Source: Acidovorax sp. (lineage in GTDB: Bacteria > Pseudomonadota > Gammaproteobacteria > Burkholderiales > Burkholderiaceae_C). Taken from it: a stretch of DNA of 64,000 nucleotides. The stretch lies in assembly GCF_027492855.1 (NCBI RefSeq), contig NZ_JAPUDY010000008.1, positions 248,001 through 312,000 of the forward strand, in the 5' to 3' direction. The position numbers were made by a program, and so were the translations under genes. The notes beneath the pieces are model-generated. The model searched no databases, was not told the DNA's origin, and was given only the letters and a program-made list of their open reading frames with translations. Of the stretch, positions 37,368-46,753 are shown piece by piece; within the stretch, counting starts at the first letter, position 1, and each line of letters opens with the position of its first letter.

Positions 37368-38156
37368 ATGTCTTCCCTGCCGTTCGCCGCCGACACTCCC
37401 GCCACGCCCCCCGGCGCTGCGGGCGCCACCACGCCGGCGTTCAGCCCGCTGTACCAGCAGATCAAGGGGCTGATCCTGCAGAGCCTCCAGCAAGGCGAAT
37501 GGAAGCCCGGCGAAGCCATCCCCAGCGAGATGGACCTGGCCGCACGCTTTCGGGTGAGCCAGGGCACGGTGCGCAAGGCCATCGACGAGTTGGCCGCTGA
37601 AAACCTGGTGATGCGCCGCCAGGGCAAGGGCACTTTCGTGGCCACCCATGCCGAACAGCATGTGCAGTACCGTTTTCTGAAGCTGCAGCCCGATACGGGC
37701 GACGCCAGGGTCGAAGGCCCGGCCCAGCGCCGCGTGATCGAGTGCCGCCGGGTGCGTGCCAGCGCCGACGTGGCCCGCGCCCTGGCATTGCGCAGCGGGG
37801 ATGCCGCCATGCAGGCCCGGCGCATCCTGTCGTTTGCCGGGGTGCCCACCATTCTTGAAGACATCTGGCTGCCCGGACAGGCTTTCAAGGGCCTCACCGC
37901 CGAGCAGCTCGCCAACTACCAGGGCCCCACCTACGCCATGTTCGAGATGGATTTTGGCGTGCGCATGGTGCGCGCCGAAGAGAAGATCCGCGCCGTGCTG
38001 CCCGACGCGGAACAGGCGCAGCTGCTGCAGATCACCACCGCCACGCCGCTTTTGAGCGTGGAGCGGATTGCTTACACCTATAACGATGTTCCCATGGAGT
38101 TACGCCGTGGGCTCTATCTGACCGACACCCACCACTACCGTAACGAATTGAACTGA
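37368..38156 (+). CDS. GntR family transcriptional regulator (HutC-type effector domain)
   Basis: A 262-residue regulator. Residues about 25-95 are the GntR winged helix (PSEMDLAARFRVSQGTVRKAIDEL), and residues about 110-255 resemble the UTRA (HutC-type) ligand-binding domain, with PTILEDIWLPGQ. It sits between the divergent mdh and sdh groups and most likely senses a carboxylic acid to control TCA genes. The ligand is unknown. The start is uncertain: an ATG 26 codons upstream is in frame but overlaps the palindrome region. Confidence 0.9.
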   Translation: MSSLPFAADTPATPPGAAGATTPAFSPLYQQIKGLILQSLQQGEWKPGEAIPSEMDLAARFRVSQGTVRKAIDELAAENLVMRRQGKGTFVATHAEQHVQYRFLKLQPDTGDARVEGPAQRRVIECRRVRASADVARALALRSGDAAMQARRILSFAGVPTILEDIWLPGQAFKGLTAEQLANYQGPTYAMFEMDFGVRMVRAEEKIRAVLPDAEQAQLLQITTATPLLSVERIAYTYNDVPMELRRGLYLTDTHHYRNELN

Positions 38157-38290
38157 CAATTCGCTGGCATTTGAGCAATAACGTCGAAAATTCCGACCGG
38201 GTCAAACCCTTCATTGTTGCGTTGCAATAGAATTTTGTGTTCTTTGCATCTTCAAGTTACAAAGTAGTTACACCCACGAAAGCACCAGAC

Positions 38291-38725
38291 ATGACCGAAC
38301 TAGCCAAAAAAAGGCCTGAATTCCGCAACATCAACGCCTTCAAGGATCTCACCACCTACCGCATGACACCTGCAGCGTGGGTTTCGATCCTGCACCGCGC
38401 CAGCGGGCTGATCATGTTCCTGCTGTTGCCTTTCATCATCTGGATGTTCGACACCTCGGTGTCGTCCGAAATCTCGTTCGCCAAGTTCACGGCGGCCTTC
38501 AACATCGGCATCGGCTTGGTGCCCGGCTGGTTCATCAAGCTGGTGGCCCTGGCGCTGATCTGGTCGTACCTGCACCACTTCACGGCGGGCCTGCGCCACC
38601 TGTGGATGGATGTGAGCCACAGCGCGGTGAACAAGGAATTCGGCAAGACCTCGGCCATCGCTGTTTTCGTGGTGAGCATCGCGCTGGCCCTGGTGCTGGG
38701 CGCCAAGCTCTTCGGCCTGTACTGA
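38291..38725 (+). CDS. sdhC: Succinate dehydrogenase cytochrome b556 subunit
   Basis: SdhC (144 aa) is a membrane anchor of complex II with three helices. SILHRASGLIMFLLLPFIIW has the quinone-site Ser/Arg motif, and LHHFTAGLRHLWMD contains the heme-ligand region. It is the first gene of sdhCDAB and starts after a 134-base gap from gntR. Confidence 0.96.
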   Translation: MTELAKKRPEFRNINAFKDLTTYRMTPAAWVSILHRASGLIMFLLLPFIIWMFDTSVSSEISFAKFTAAFNIGIGLVPGWFIKLVALALIWSYLHHFTAGLRHLWMDVSHSAVNKEFGKTSAIAVFVVSIALALVLGAKLFGLY

Positions 38726-38792
38726 TCGATCAACCCATCAAAGCGGCGGCTGCTGCCAGACAGCGCCCGCCGAAGAACAAGAGGAAATTCCC

Positions 38793-39158
38793 ATGTCCGT
38801 CAATTACGGTTCCAAGCGCGTCGTCGTCGGCGCCCACTACGGCCTGCGCGACTGGCTCAGCCAGCGCGTCACAGCAGTCCTGATGGCCCTGTTCACCCTG
38901 GCGCTGCTCGCCCAGGTCATTTTTTCCAAGGGCCCCATCGGCTACGACAAATGGGCCGGCATCTTCTCGGCCCAGTGGATGAAGGTGCTGACCTTCTCCG
39001 TGATCATTGCACTGGCCTGGCACGCCTGGATCGGCCTGCGCGAAATCCTGATGGATTACATCAAGCCCGTGGGGCTGCGCCTGGCACTGCAGGTCTTTGC
39101 CATCGTCTGGCTGGTCGGCTGCGCCGGCTGGGGCATCCAGGTTCTGTGGCGTCTCTGA
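38793..39158 (+). CDS. sdhD: Succinate dehydrogenase membrane anchor subunit
   Basis: SdhD (121 aa) is the second anchor of complex II, with three hydrophobic segments. GAHYGLRDWLSQRVTAVLMA and AWHAWIGLREILMDYIKP are conserved, the second including the probable heme-binding His. A strong AGAGGAAA ribosome site precedes the ATG. Confidence 0.95.
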   Translation: MSVNYGSKRVVVGAHYGLRDWLSQRVTAVLMALFTLALLAQVIFSKGPIGYDKWAGIFSAQWMKVLTFSVIIALAWHAWIGLREILMDYIKPVGLRLALQVFAIVWLVGCAGWGIQVLWRL

Positions 39159-39180
39159 TTCCCGCGATTGAAGGTACACA

Positions 39181-40986
39181 ATGAGCTATACAAAAGCCAA
39201 CATCACCAAGCGCAAGTTTGACGTTGTCATCGTCGGTGCCGGCGGTTCCGGCATGCGCGCCGCCCTCGAACTCTCCCGTGCAGGCCTAAACGTGGCCTCG
39301 CTGTCCAAGGTGTTCCCCACCCGCTCGCACACCGTGGCAGCCCAAGGCGGCGTGAGCGCCTCGCTGGGCAACATGAGCGAGGACAACTGGCACTACCACT
39401 TCTACGACACCATCAAGGGTTCTGACTGGCTGGGCGACCAGGACGCCATCGAGTTCATGTGCCGCGAAGCACCCAACGTGGTGTATGAGCTGGAGCACTT
39501 CGGCATGCCGTTCGACCGCAACCCCGACGGCACCATCTACCAGCGCCCCTTCGGCGGCCACACCGCCAACTACGGCGAGAAGCCCGTGCAACGCGCTTGC
39601 GCCGCCGCCGACCGCACCGGCCACGCCATGCTGCACACGCTGTACCAGCAGAACGTGAAGGCCAAGACGAACTTCTTCGTCGAATGGATGGCCCTGGACC
39701 TGATCCGCGACGCCGACGGCGACGTGGTGGGCGTGACTGCCATCGAAATGGAAACCGGTGACCTGTACATCCTGGAAGCCAAGACCGTGCTGCTGGCCAC
39801 CGGCGGTGCGGGCCGCATCTTCGCCGCCTCGACCAACGCCTTCATCAACACCGGCGACGGCCTGGGCATGGCAGCACGCGCTGGCATCCCGCTGCAGGAC
39901 ATGGAGTTCTGGCAGTTCCACCCCACCGGCGTGGCTGGCGCGGGCGTGCTGCTGACCGAAGGCTGCCGCGGCGAAGGCGCCATCTTGCTCAACAGCAATG
40001 GCGAACGCTTCATGGAGCGCTATGCGCCCACGCTGAAGGACCTGGCCCCGCGTGACTTCGTGTCCCGCTCGATGGACCAGGAAATCAAGGAAGGCCGTGG
40101 CTGCGGCCCCAACAAAGACTACGTGCTGCTCAAGCTTGACCACCTGGGCGCAGACACCATCCACAAGCGCCTGCCTTCGGTGTACGAGATCGGCGTCAAC
40201 TTCGCCAACGTGGACATCACCAAGGAACCAATCCCCGTGGTGCCCACCATCCACTACCAGATGGGCGGCGTGCCCACCAACATCAACGGCCAGGTCGTCA
40301 CCCATGACGGCACGGGCAACAAGGTCGTCAACGGTCTGTACGCCGTGGGCGAATGCTCCTGCGTGAGCGTGCACGGCGCCAACCGCCTGGGCACCAACTC
40401 GCTGCTCGATCTGCTGGTGTTCGGCAAGGCCGCTGGCCGCCACATTGTCGAGTTCAACCACAAGCACAAGGAGCACAAGCCACTGCCAGCCGATGCGGCC
40501 GACCGCACGCTGGAGCGCCTGAACCAGCTCGACAACTCCACGGGCGGCATCTACTCGCAGGCCCTGGCGGGCGACATCCGCGCCACGATGCAGCAGCACG
40601 CAGGCGTGTTCCGCACCCAGGCCAGCATGGACGAAGGCGTCAAGAAGATCGCCGAACTGCGCAGCCGCGTGGGCGGCGTCACGCTGCAGGACAAGTCCAA
40701 GGTGTTCAACACGGCACGCATCGAAGCGCTGGAAGTGGACAACCTGATCGAAGTGGCCCAGGCCACCATGGTGTCGGCAGCCGCCCGCAAGGAATGCCGC
40801 GGCGCGCACACGGTGTACGACTACGAACACCCCGCCGACCACCCCACGGCACCGCTCGGCCGCAACGATGCAGAGTGGATGAAACACACCCTCTGGCACA
40901 GCGCCGACAACAGCCTGACCTACAAGCCGGTGAACCTCAAGCCCCTGACGGTGGACAGCGTTCCCCCCAAGGTCCGGACGTTCTAA
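39181..40986 (+). CDS. sdhA: Succinate dehydrogenase flavoprotein subunit
   Basis: SdhA (601 aa) oxidises succinate to fumarate using covalently bound FAD. VIVGAGGSGMRAALELSRAG is the FAD-binding loop. RSHTVAAQGGVSASLGN carries the His that links FAD. QFHPTGVAGAG and HGANRLGTNSLLDLLVFG are active-site and domain motifs. Order and length are standard. Confidence 0.98.
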   Translation: MSYTKANITKRKFDVVIVGAGGSGMRAALELSRAGLNVASLSKVFPTRSHTVAAQGGVSASLGNMSEDNWHYHFYDTIKGSDWLGDQDAIEFMCREAPNVVYELEHFGMPFDRNPDGTIYQRPFGGHTANYGEKPVQRACAAADRTGHAMLHTLYQQNVKAKTNFFVEWMALDLIRDADGDVVGVTAIEMETGDLYILEAKTVLLATGGAGRIFAASTNAFINTGDGLGMAARAGIPLQDMEFWQFHPTGVAGAGVLLTEGCRGEGAILLNSNGERFMERYAPTLKDLAPRDFVSRSMDQEIKEGRGCGPNKDYVLLKLDHLGADTIHKRLPSVYEIGVNFANVDITKEPIPVVPTIHYQMGGVPTNINGQVVTHDGTGNKVVNGLYAVGECSCVSVHGANRLGTNSLLDLLVFGKAAGRHIVEFNHKHKEHKPLPADAADRTLERLNQLDNSTGGIYSQALAGDIRATMQQHAGVFRTQASMDEGVKKIAELRSRVGGVTLQDKSKVFNTARIEALEVDNLIEVAQATMVSAAARKECRGAHTVYDYEHPADHPTAPLGRNDAEWMKHTLWHSADNSLTYKPVNLKPLTVDSVPPKVRTF

Positions 40987-41015
40987 ACAGTAAGTAGCCC
41001 CACGAGAGCAGAACC

Positions 41016-41720
41016 ATGCAAAAGCGCACATTCCAAATCTACCGCTACGATCCGGACAAGGACGCCAAGCCCTACATGCAGACCATCGAGATCGAACTCG
41101 ACGGCCACGAGCGCATGCTGCTGGACGCCTTGGTCAAGCTCAAGGAACAAGACCCCACCCTGTCGTTCCGCCGCTCCTGCCGCGAAGGCGTTTGTGGCTC
41201 CGACGCCATGAACATCAATGGCAAGAACGGCCTGGCCTGCCTCACGAACATGAACACCCTCCAGGGCACCATCGTTCTGAAGCCCCTGCCGGGCCTGCCC
41301 GTGATCCGCGACCTGATCGTGGACATGACGCAGTTCTTCAAGCAGTACAACTCGATCAAGCCCTACCTGATCAACGAAAGCCTGCCCCCCGACCGCGAAC
41401 GCCTGCAAAGCCCTGAAGAGCGCGACGAGCTCAACGGCCTGTACGAGTGCATTCTGTGCGCGAGCTGCTCGACGAGCTGCCCCAGCTTCTGGTGGAACCC
41501 CGACAAGTTCGTGGGCCCCGCCGGTCTGCTGCAGGCCTACCGCTTCATCGCCGACAGCCGCGACGACGCCACCGGCGAGCGCCTGGACAACCTGGAAGAC
41601 CCGTACCGCCTGTTCCGCTGCCACACCATCATGAACTGCGTGGACGTGTGCCCCAAGGGCCTGAACCCCACCAAGGCGATCGGCAAGATCAAGGAACTGA
41701 TGGTGCGCCGCGCCGTCTGA
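41016..41720 (+). CDS. sdhB: Succinate dehydrogenase iron-sulfur subunit
   Basis: SdhB (234 aa) carries electrons from FAD to quinone. [20 protein letters not shown] with the next Cys binds [2Fe-2S], [16 protein letters not shown] binds [4Fe-4S], and [17 protein letters not shown] binds [3Fe-4S]. It is followed 32 bases later by sdhE. Confidence 0.98.
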   Translation: MQKRTFQIYRYDPDKDAKPYMQTIEIELDGHERMLLDALVKLKEQDPTLSFRRSCREGVCGSDAMNINGKNGLACLTNMNTLQGTIVLKPLPGLPVIRDLIVDMTQFFKQYNSIKPYLINESLPPDRERLQSPEERDELNGLYECILCASCSTSCPSFWWNPDKFVGPAGLLQAYRFIADSRDDATGERLDNLEDPYRLFRCHTIMNCVDVCPKGLNPTKAIGKIKELMVRRAV

Positions 41721-41752
41721 CCCGGATCATCCATCCCCCCACGCCGCAGGCC

Positions 41753-42136
41753 ATGGAATCTCCATCCACCATCTCCACCACGCCAGGGGCGGCATCGCCG
41801 CTGCTGGACGAGCGGGAACTGAGCAAGCTGCACTGGCGCTGCCGGCGCGGTTTGCTGGAGAACGATCTGTTCATCGAACAGTTCTTCACCCGCTACGAAT
41901 CGACGCTGACCCAGCGCCACGCGCAGGGCATGCGTGCGCTGATGGACCTGGCAGACAACGATCTCCTGGACCTGCTGCTTGCGCGGCGCGAGCCATCGGG
42001 AGAACAAGACACAGAAGAAGCACGTGAAGTGCTCGGCATGCTGAGACAAAGTAGCGGCGCGGGCCTGAAAGCCTCAAGGCGCCCCCCAGCAAGCCAAAGA
42101 CCGGATCACTATCGGCAACCTACCCAAGGAAAGTAA
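41753..42136 (+). CDS. sdhE: SdhE-type FAD assembly factor
   Basis: A 127-residue DUF339/YgfY protein that promotes covalent FAD attachment to Sdh[21 protein letters not shown] near residue 25 contains the essential RGxxE motif, here RGLLE. About 30 extra C-terminal residues (Lys/Arg/Pro/Gln-rich) extend beyond the usual family end and run up to the gltA start, two bases away. The extension may only be read-through into a non-conserved spacer. Confidence 0.9.
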   Translation: MESPSTISTTPGAASPLLDERELSKLHWRCRRGLLENDLFIEQFFTRYESTLTQRHAQGMRALMDLADNDLLDLLLARREPSGEQDTEEAREVLGMLRQSSGAGLKASRRPPASQRPDHYRQPTQGK

Positions 42137-42138
42137 CA

Positions 42139-43449
42139 ATGAAGCTAGCTGACAACAAAGCCACCCTGTCCTTCAGCAATGGCAGCCCCAGCGTGGACCT
42201 GCCGGTCTACCAAGGCACCATTGGCCCGGATGTCATCGACATCCGCAAGCTGTATGCGCAGACGGGCATGTTCACCTATGACCCAGGCTTCCTGTCAACG
42301 GCAGCAACCCAGTCGGCCATCACCTACATCGATGGCGACAAGGGCGAGCTGCTGTACCGCGGCTACCCCATTGAGCAGTTGGCGGTGAACTGCGACTTCC
42401 TGGAAACCTGCCACCTGTTGCTGTACGGGGATCTGCCGAACGCAGCACAAAAGGTCGACTTCACCAGCCGCGTGACCAACCACACCATGGTCAACGAGCA
42501 GATGCAGTTCTTCCTGCGCGGTTTCCGCCGCGACGCGCACCCCATGGCCGTGCTGACCGGCCTGGTGGGCGCCCTGTCGGCCTTCTACCACGACAGCACG
42601 GACATCAACAATCCGCAGCACCGCGAGATCGCCGCCATCCGCCTGATCGCCAAGATGCCCACGCTGGTCGCCATGGCCTACAAGTACGGCATGGGCCAGC
42701 CCTACATGTACCCGCAGAACAACCTCTCCTACGCAGGTAACTTCCTGCGCATGATGTTCGGCACGCCCTGCGAAGAGTACAAGGTCAACCCCGTGCTCGA
42801 ACGCGCGCTGGACCGCATCTTCATCCTGCACGCAGACCACGAGCAAAACGCCTCCACCTCCACCGTGCGCCTGTGCGGTTCGTCGGGCACCAACCCGTTT
42901 GCCGCCATCGCCGCTGGCGTGGCCTGCCTGTGGGGCCCTGCCCACGGTGGCGCCAACGAAGCTGCACTGAACATGCTGCACGACATCCAGGCCCAGGGCG
43001 GCGTGGAAAAGATCGGCGAGTTCATCAAGCAGGTCAAGGACAAGAACTCCGGCGTCAAGCTCATGGGCTTTGGCCACCGCGTGTACAAGAACTACGACCC
43101 CCGCGCCAAGCTCATGCAGGAAACCTGCAACGAAGTGCTGCAAGAGCTGGGCCTGCAAAACGACCCCCTGTTCAAGCTGGCCAAGGAATTGGAAAAGATC
43201 GCCCTGGAAGACGACTACTTCGTGCAGCGCAAGCTCTACCCGAACGTGGACTTCTACTCCGGCATCGTGCAGCGCGCCATCGGCATCCCAGTGAACCTGT
43301 TCACCGGCATCTTCGCGCTGGCCCGCACCGTGGGCTGGATCGCCCAGCTCAACGAAATGATCGGCGACCCCGAGTACAAGATCGGCCGCCCCCGCCAGCT
43401 GTATACCGGCTCGGCACGCCGCGACGTGCCCCCACTGGCCAAGCGCTGA
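42139..43449 (+). CDS. gltA: Citrate synthase
   Basis: GltA (436 aa) condenses oxaloacetate and acetyl-CoA. The catalytic His and Asp lie in [16 protein letters not shown] and the downstream C-terminal core, and [16 protein letters not shown] is the substrate-binding loop. The size suits the Gram-negative hexameric type that is sensitive to NADH. It closes the sdh operon and is followed by a strong terminator. Confidence 0.98.
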   Translation: MKLADNKATLSFSNGSPSVDLPVYQGTIGPDVIDIRKLYAQTGMFTYDPGFLSTAATQSAITYIDGDKGELLYRGYPIEQLAVNCDFLETCHLLLYGDLPNAAQKVDFTSRVTNHTMVNEQMQFFLRGFRRDAHPMAVLTGLVGALSAFYHDSTDINNPQHREIAAIRLIAKMPTLVAMAYKYGMGQPYMYPQNNLSYAGNFLRMMFGTPCEEYKVNPVLERALDRIFILHADHEQNASTSTVRLCGSSGTNPFAAIAAGVACLWGPAHGGANEAALNMLHDIQAQGGVEKIGEFIKQVKDKNSGVKLMGFGHRVYKNYDPRAKLMQETCNEVLQELGLQNDPLFKLAKELEKIALEDDYFVQRKLYPNVDFYSGIVQRAIGIPVNLFTGIFALARTVGWIAQLNEMIGDPEYKIGRPRQLYTGSARRDVPPLAKR

Positions 43450-43484
43450 CCCGAAGCGGCGCCCCGCGCCGCTTCACCCCCTCC

Positions 43485-43516
43485 AAAGCCCGCAGGCCTT
43501 GCCTGCGGGCTTTTTT
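43485..43516 (+). terminator. Terminator after gltA
   Basis: AGCCCGCAGGC and GCCTGCGGGCT form an 11-bp stem with a three-base loop followed by a T run. It ends the sdhCDAB-sdhE-gltA transcript. Confidence 0.93.
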
Positions 43517-43566
43517 CATGGCCGCGCACAAAGCCAATCTGAGTCTACAAGGCTAAAATCCATAGA

Positions 43567-43581
43567 TACTCCCCCCTAGTA
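43567..43581. promoter_or_regulatory. Candidate FrmR operator 1
   Basis: TACT-CCCCCC-T-AGTA: AT-rich inverted arms around a C tract, the layout of CsoR/RcnR/FrmR family sites. It is 123 bases before frmR. Confidence 0.5.
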
Positions 43582-43583
43582 AA

Positions 43584-43633
43584 ATCACTTTTTATACCCC
43601 TAGCGCTTTATCAATAAGCGCTAGCCTTTTATA
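43584..43633 (+). repeat. Family A inverted repeat in the frmR promoter region
   Basis: CTAGCGCTTTATCAATAAGC followed by GCTAG is a near-perfect palindromic core. The copy sits exactly between the two operator candidates. Confidence 0.75.
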
Positions 43634-43647
43634 CTAGATCCCAGTAT
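43631..43647. promoter_or_regulatory. Candidate FrmR operator 2
   Basis: ATACTAGATCCCAGTAT: 5-bp perfect arms around AGATCCC. It resembles operator 1 and lies 57 bases before the frmR start. Confidence 0.45.
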
Positions 43648-43703
43648 CAACCCACACGGGACTGCTGGCCATCGTTTTTGCACGCTGGCCGCCGTGCCTT
43701 CCC

Positions 43704-43970
43704 ATGCCCCATTCCGCCGAAGACAAGCAACGCGCCATCACCCGCCTGCGCCGCATCAAAGGCCAGGCCGAGGCGCTGGAGCGCGCCGTGGAGGCAGGCA
43801 GCGAATGCGCCCCCATCCTGCAGCAACTGGCCGCCATGCGCGGGGCCGTGCACGGGCTGATGGCAGACCTGCTCGACAGCCATGTGCGCGAGACGCTGGC
43901 CGAAAAGCCTGCGCCGTCGCAACAAGCCATCGACGAAACGCTGGCGCTGCTGCGTTCGTACTTGAAATAA
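43704..43970 (+). CDS. frmR: Formaldehyde-sensing repressor FrmR (CsoR/RcnR family)
   Basis: FrmR (88 aa) represses formaldehyde detoxification genes until formaldehyde cross-links it. The residues used in E. coli FrmR are present: Pro2, Cys35 (GSECAPIL) and His60 (LLDSHVRET). The all-helical CsoR fold is evident from ITRLRRIKGQAEALERAVEA. frmA and frmB lie downstream, and two operator-like sites lie upstream. The absence of the extra metal ligands of copper or nickel sensors supports the formaldehyde call. Confidence 0.92.
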   Translation: MPHSAEDKQRAITRLRRIKGQAEALERAVEAGSECAPILQQLAAMRGAVHGLMADLLDSHVRETLAEKPAPSQQAIDETLALLRSYLK

Positions 43971-43992
43971 ACAACGGGTAACTTTCACTCCA

Positions 43993-44364
43993 ATGTCTGG
44001 CGCAATTTTCGTTTTCGTAAGCCTCGGCGCTCTGGCCATCTTTATTCTTTGGGAAGCATGGCCACGACACCGGACAGCCAAGAAGCCTCTTCGTCGTTCG
44101 GAGATGAAACAAGGTTTCGATCCCGGCGCATCTGCTCGTGAACTTGCTCTTTTCGTTGCATCCGGTGTTTTCGCAGTCTTCGGTTTTTTTCTCCTCATTG
44201 AACCGTCGTATCCACCTTTTCACGGCCGCAACGCTTTGATTGAACATCTATTGTTTGCTTGGCTCGGCATCTACGGGAACCCCGTGGCTTGCTGGGCGTG
44301 CGCACTGATCGCGTTCGTCGCAGCAATCTCCATGAGACGTAAACGCTTGAGGAGAGCTCGCTGA
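43993..44364 (+). CDS. Small membrane protein of unknown function between frmR and frmA
   Basis: A 123-residue protein with hydrophobic segments at about residues 3-22, 50-70 and 88-112 and basic ends (RRKRLRRAR). I recognise no family. Base composition differs from its neighbours: rows 44161-44220 and 44221-44280 have 27 and 31 G+C of 60, against 47 of 60 in row 43741-43800 within frmR. The low G+C extends to about 44460, which suggests a small insertion between frmR and frmA. Whether it takes part in formaldehyde metabolism is unknown. Confidence 0.6.
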   Translation: MSGAIFVFVSLGALAIFILWEAWPRHRTAKKPLRRSEMKQGFDPGASARELALFVASGVFAVFGFFLLIEPSYPPFHGRNALIEHLLFAWLGIYGNPVACWACALIAFVAAISMRRKRLRRAR

Positions 44365-44401
44365 AAGTCAAGCCACCATTGCAGTCGACCGCCAACGGTG
44401 A

Positions 44402-45586
<1,185 letters not shown>

Positions 45587-45681
45587 CCCCACACGGCAGA
45601 CCGGCGCTGAAGGCACCCACAGCGCAAAGCAAGCGGCCAGCTTTCAGCACCCGAACGAACGAACGACCGCACCACCCCCAC

Positions 45682-45755
45682 CCGTTCGGGCTGAGCCTGT
45701 CGAAGCCAGGGCTTGCCGCGTGCGCGCAAGGCTTCGACAGGCTCAGCCCGAACGG
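45682..45755. repeat. Family B (REP-like) long palindrome, copy 1
   Basis: A 26-bp perfect inverted repeat, arm start CCGTTCGGGCTGAGCCTGTC, around a 22-base loop. It lies between frmA and frmB and would make a very stable hairpin in the message, possibly separating expression of the two genes. Confidence 0.9.
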
Positions 45756-45798
45756 ATCATGGGTGTGATGCATAAGGCGTCCGCAATCAAGCAAAAAC

Positions 45799-45846
45799 AG
45801 CCTCTACCGCCCGTCTATCAATCGCCAATAGCTATCATTTTTGAGC
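45799..45846 (-). repeat. Degenerate family A repeat before frmB
   Basis: In minus orientation it reads CAAAAATGATAGCTATTGGC with an eroded right half. It ends about 8 bases before the frmB ATG. Confidence 0.55.
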
Positions 45847-45854
45847 CAACTCAC

Positions 45855-46718
45855 ATGACCACTCCCCTCGAACTGCTCAGCAGCCACACCTGCTTCGGCG
45901 GCGAGCAGCGCTTCTACCAGCACGCCTCCGCCGAGATCGGCCTGCCCATGAAGTTCTCGGTGTACCTGCCGCCACTGGCAAGCCAAGGCCCCGTGCCCGC
46001 CGTGCTGTACCTGGCGGGCCTGACCTGCACCGAAGAGACTTTCATGGTCAAGGCCGGCGCTCAGCACCTGGCGGCCGAACTGGGCCTGGCCCTGATCGCG
46101 CCCGATACCAGCCCGCGCGGCGCCAATGTGCCCGGCGAAGCAGACAGCTGGGACTTCGGCGTGGGCGCGGGCTTCTACCTGGACGCCACGCAGGCGCCAT
46201 GGCGCACCCACTGGCGCATGGAAAGCTATCTGCTGAAAGAACTGCTCCCCCTGGTGGCCGCCCAATTGCCCATCGACGGCACGCGCCTTGGCATCACGGG
46301 CCATTCGATGGGCGGGCATGGCGCGCTCACACTCGCGCTGCGCCACCCCGGCCGGTTCAAGACGGTGTCGGCCTTTGCTCCCATCTGCGCGCCCGCCCAG
46401 TGCCCCTGGGGCGAAAAAGCCTTCACGGGCTACCTGGGCGCGGACCACGGCACCTGGATCGAGCACGACGCCACCGTGCTCATGCAGCACCAGCCCATCG
46501 CGCCCTACCCGGCGGGCATCCTGATCGACCAGGGCCTGGCCGACAAATTCTTGCCCGACCAGCTCCACCCGCATCTGCTGGAAGCCGCCTGTGCGGCCAT
46601 CGGCCAGCCGCTCACGCTGCGCAGCCACGCGGGCTATGACCATGGCTATTACTTCGTGCAAAGCTTCATGGCCGACCATATGGCCCACCACGCGAAGGGA
46701 CTTGCGGAAACAAATTAA
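45855..46718 (+). CDS. frmB: S-formylglutathione hydrolase
   Basis: FrmB (287 aa) hydrolyses S-formylglutathione to formate and glutathione, completing detoxification. It is an esterase-D-type alpha/beta hydrolase: GITGHSMGGHGALTLALRHP holds the nucleophilic Ser, with the Asp and His of the triad in ADKFLPDQL and GYDHGYYFVQSF. The ATG at 45855 fits homologues beginning LELLSSHTCFGG. The upstream part of the frame is repeat DNA. Confidence 0.97.
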   Translation: MTTPLELLSSHTCFGGEQRFYQHASAEIGLPMKFSVYLPPLASQGPVPAVLYLAGLTCTEETFMVKAGAQHLAAELGLALIAPDTSPRGANVPGEADSWDFGVGAGFYLDATQAPWRTHWRMESYLLKELLPLVAAQLPIDGTRLGITGHSMGGHGALTLALRHPGRFKTVSAFAPICAPAQCPWGEKAFTGYLGADHGTWIEHDATVLMQHQPIAPYPAGILIDQGLADKFLPDQLHPHLLEAACAAIGQPLTLRSHAGYDHGYYFVQSFMADHMAHHAKGLAETN

Positions 46719-46753
46719 TGCAGATTTAAGCAACTGGCGGCACACTGCGCGCC

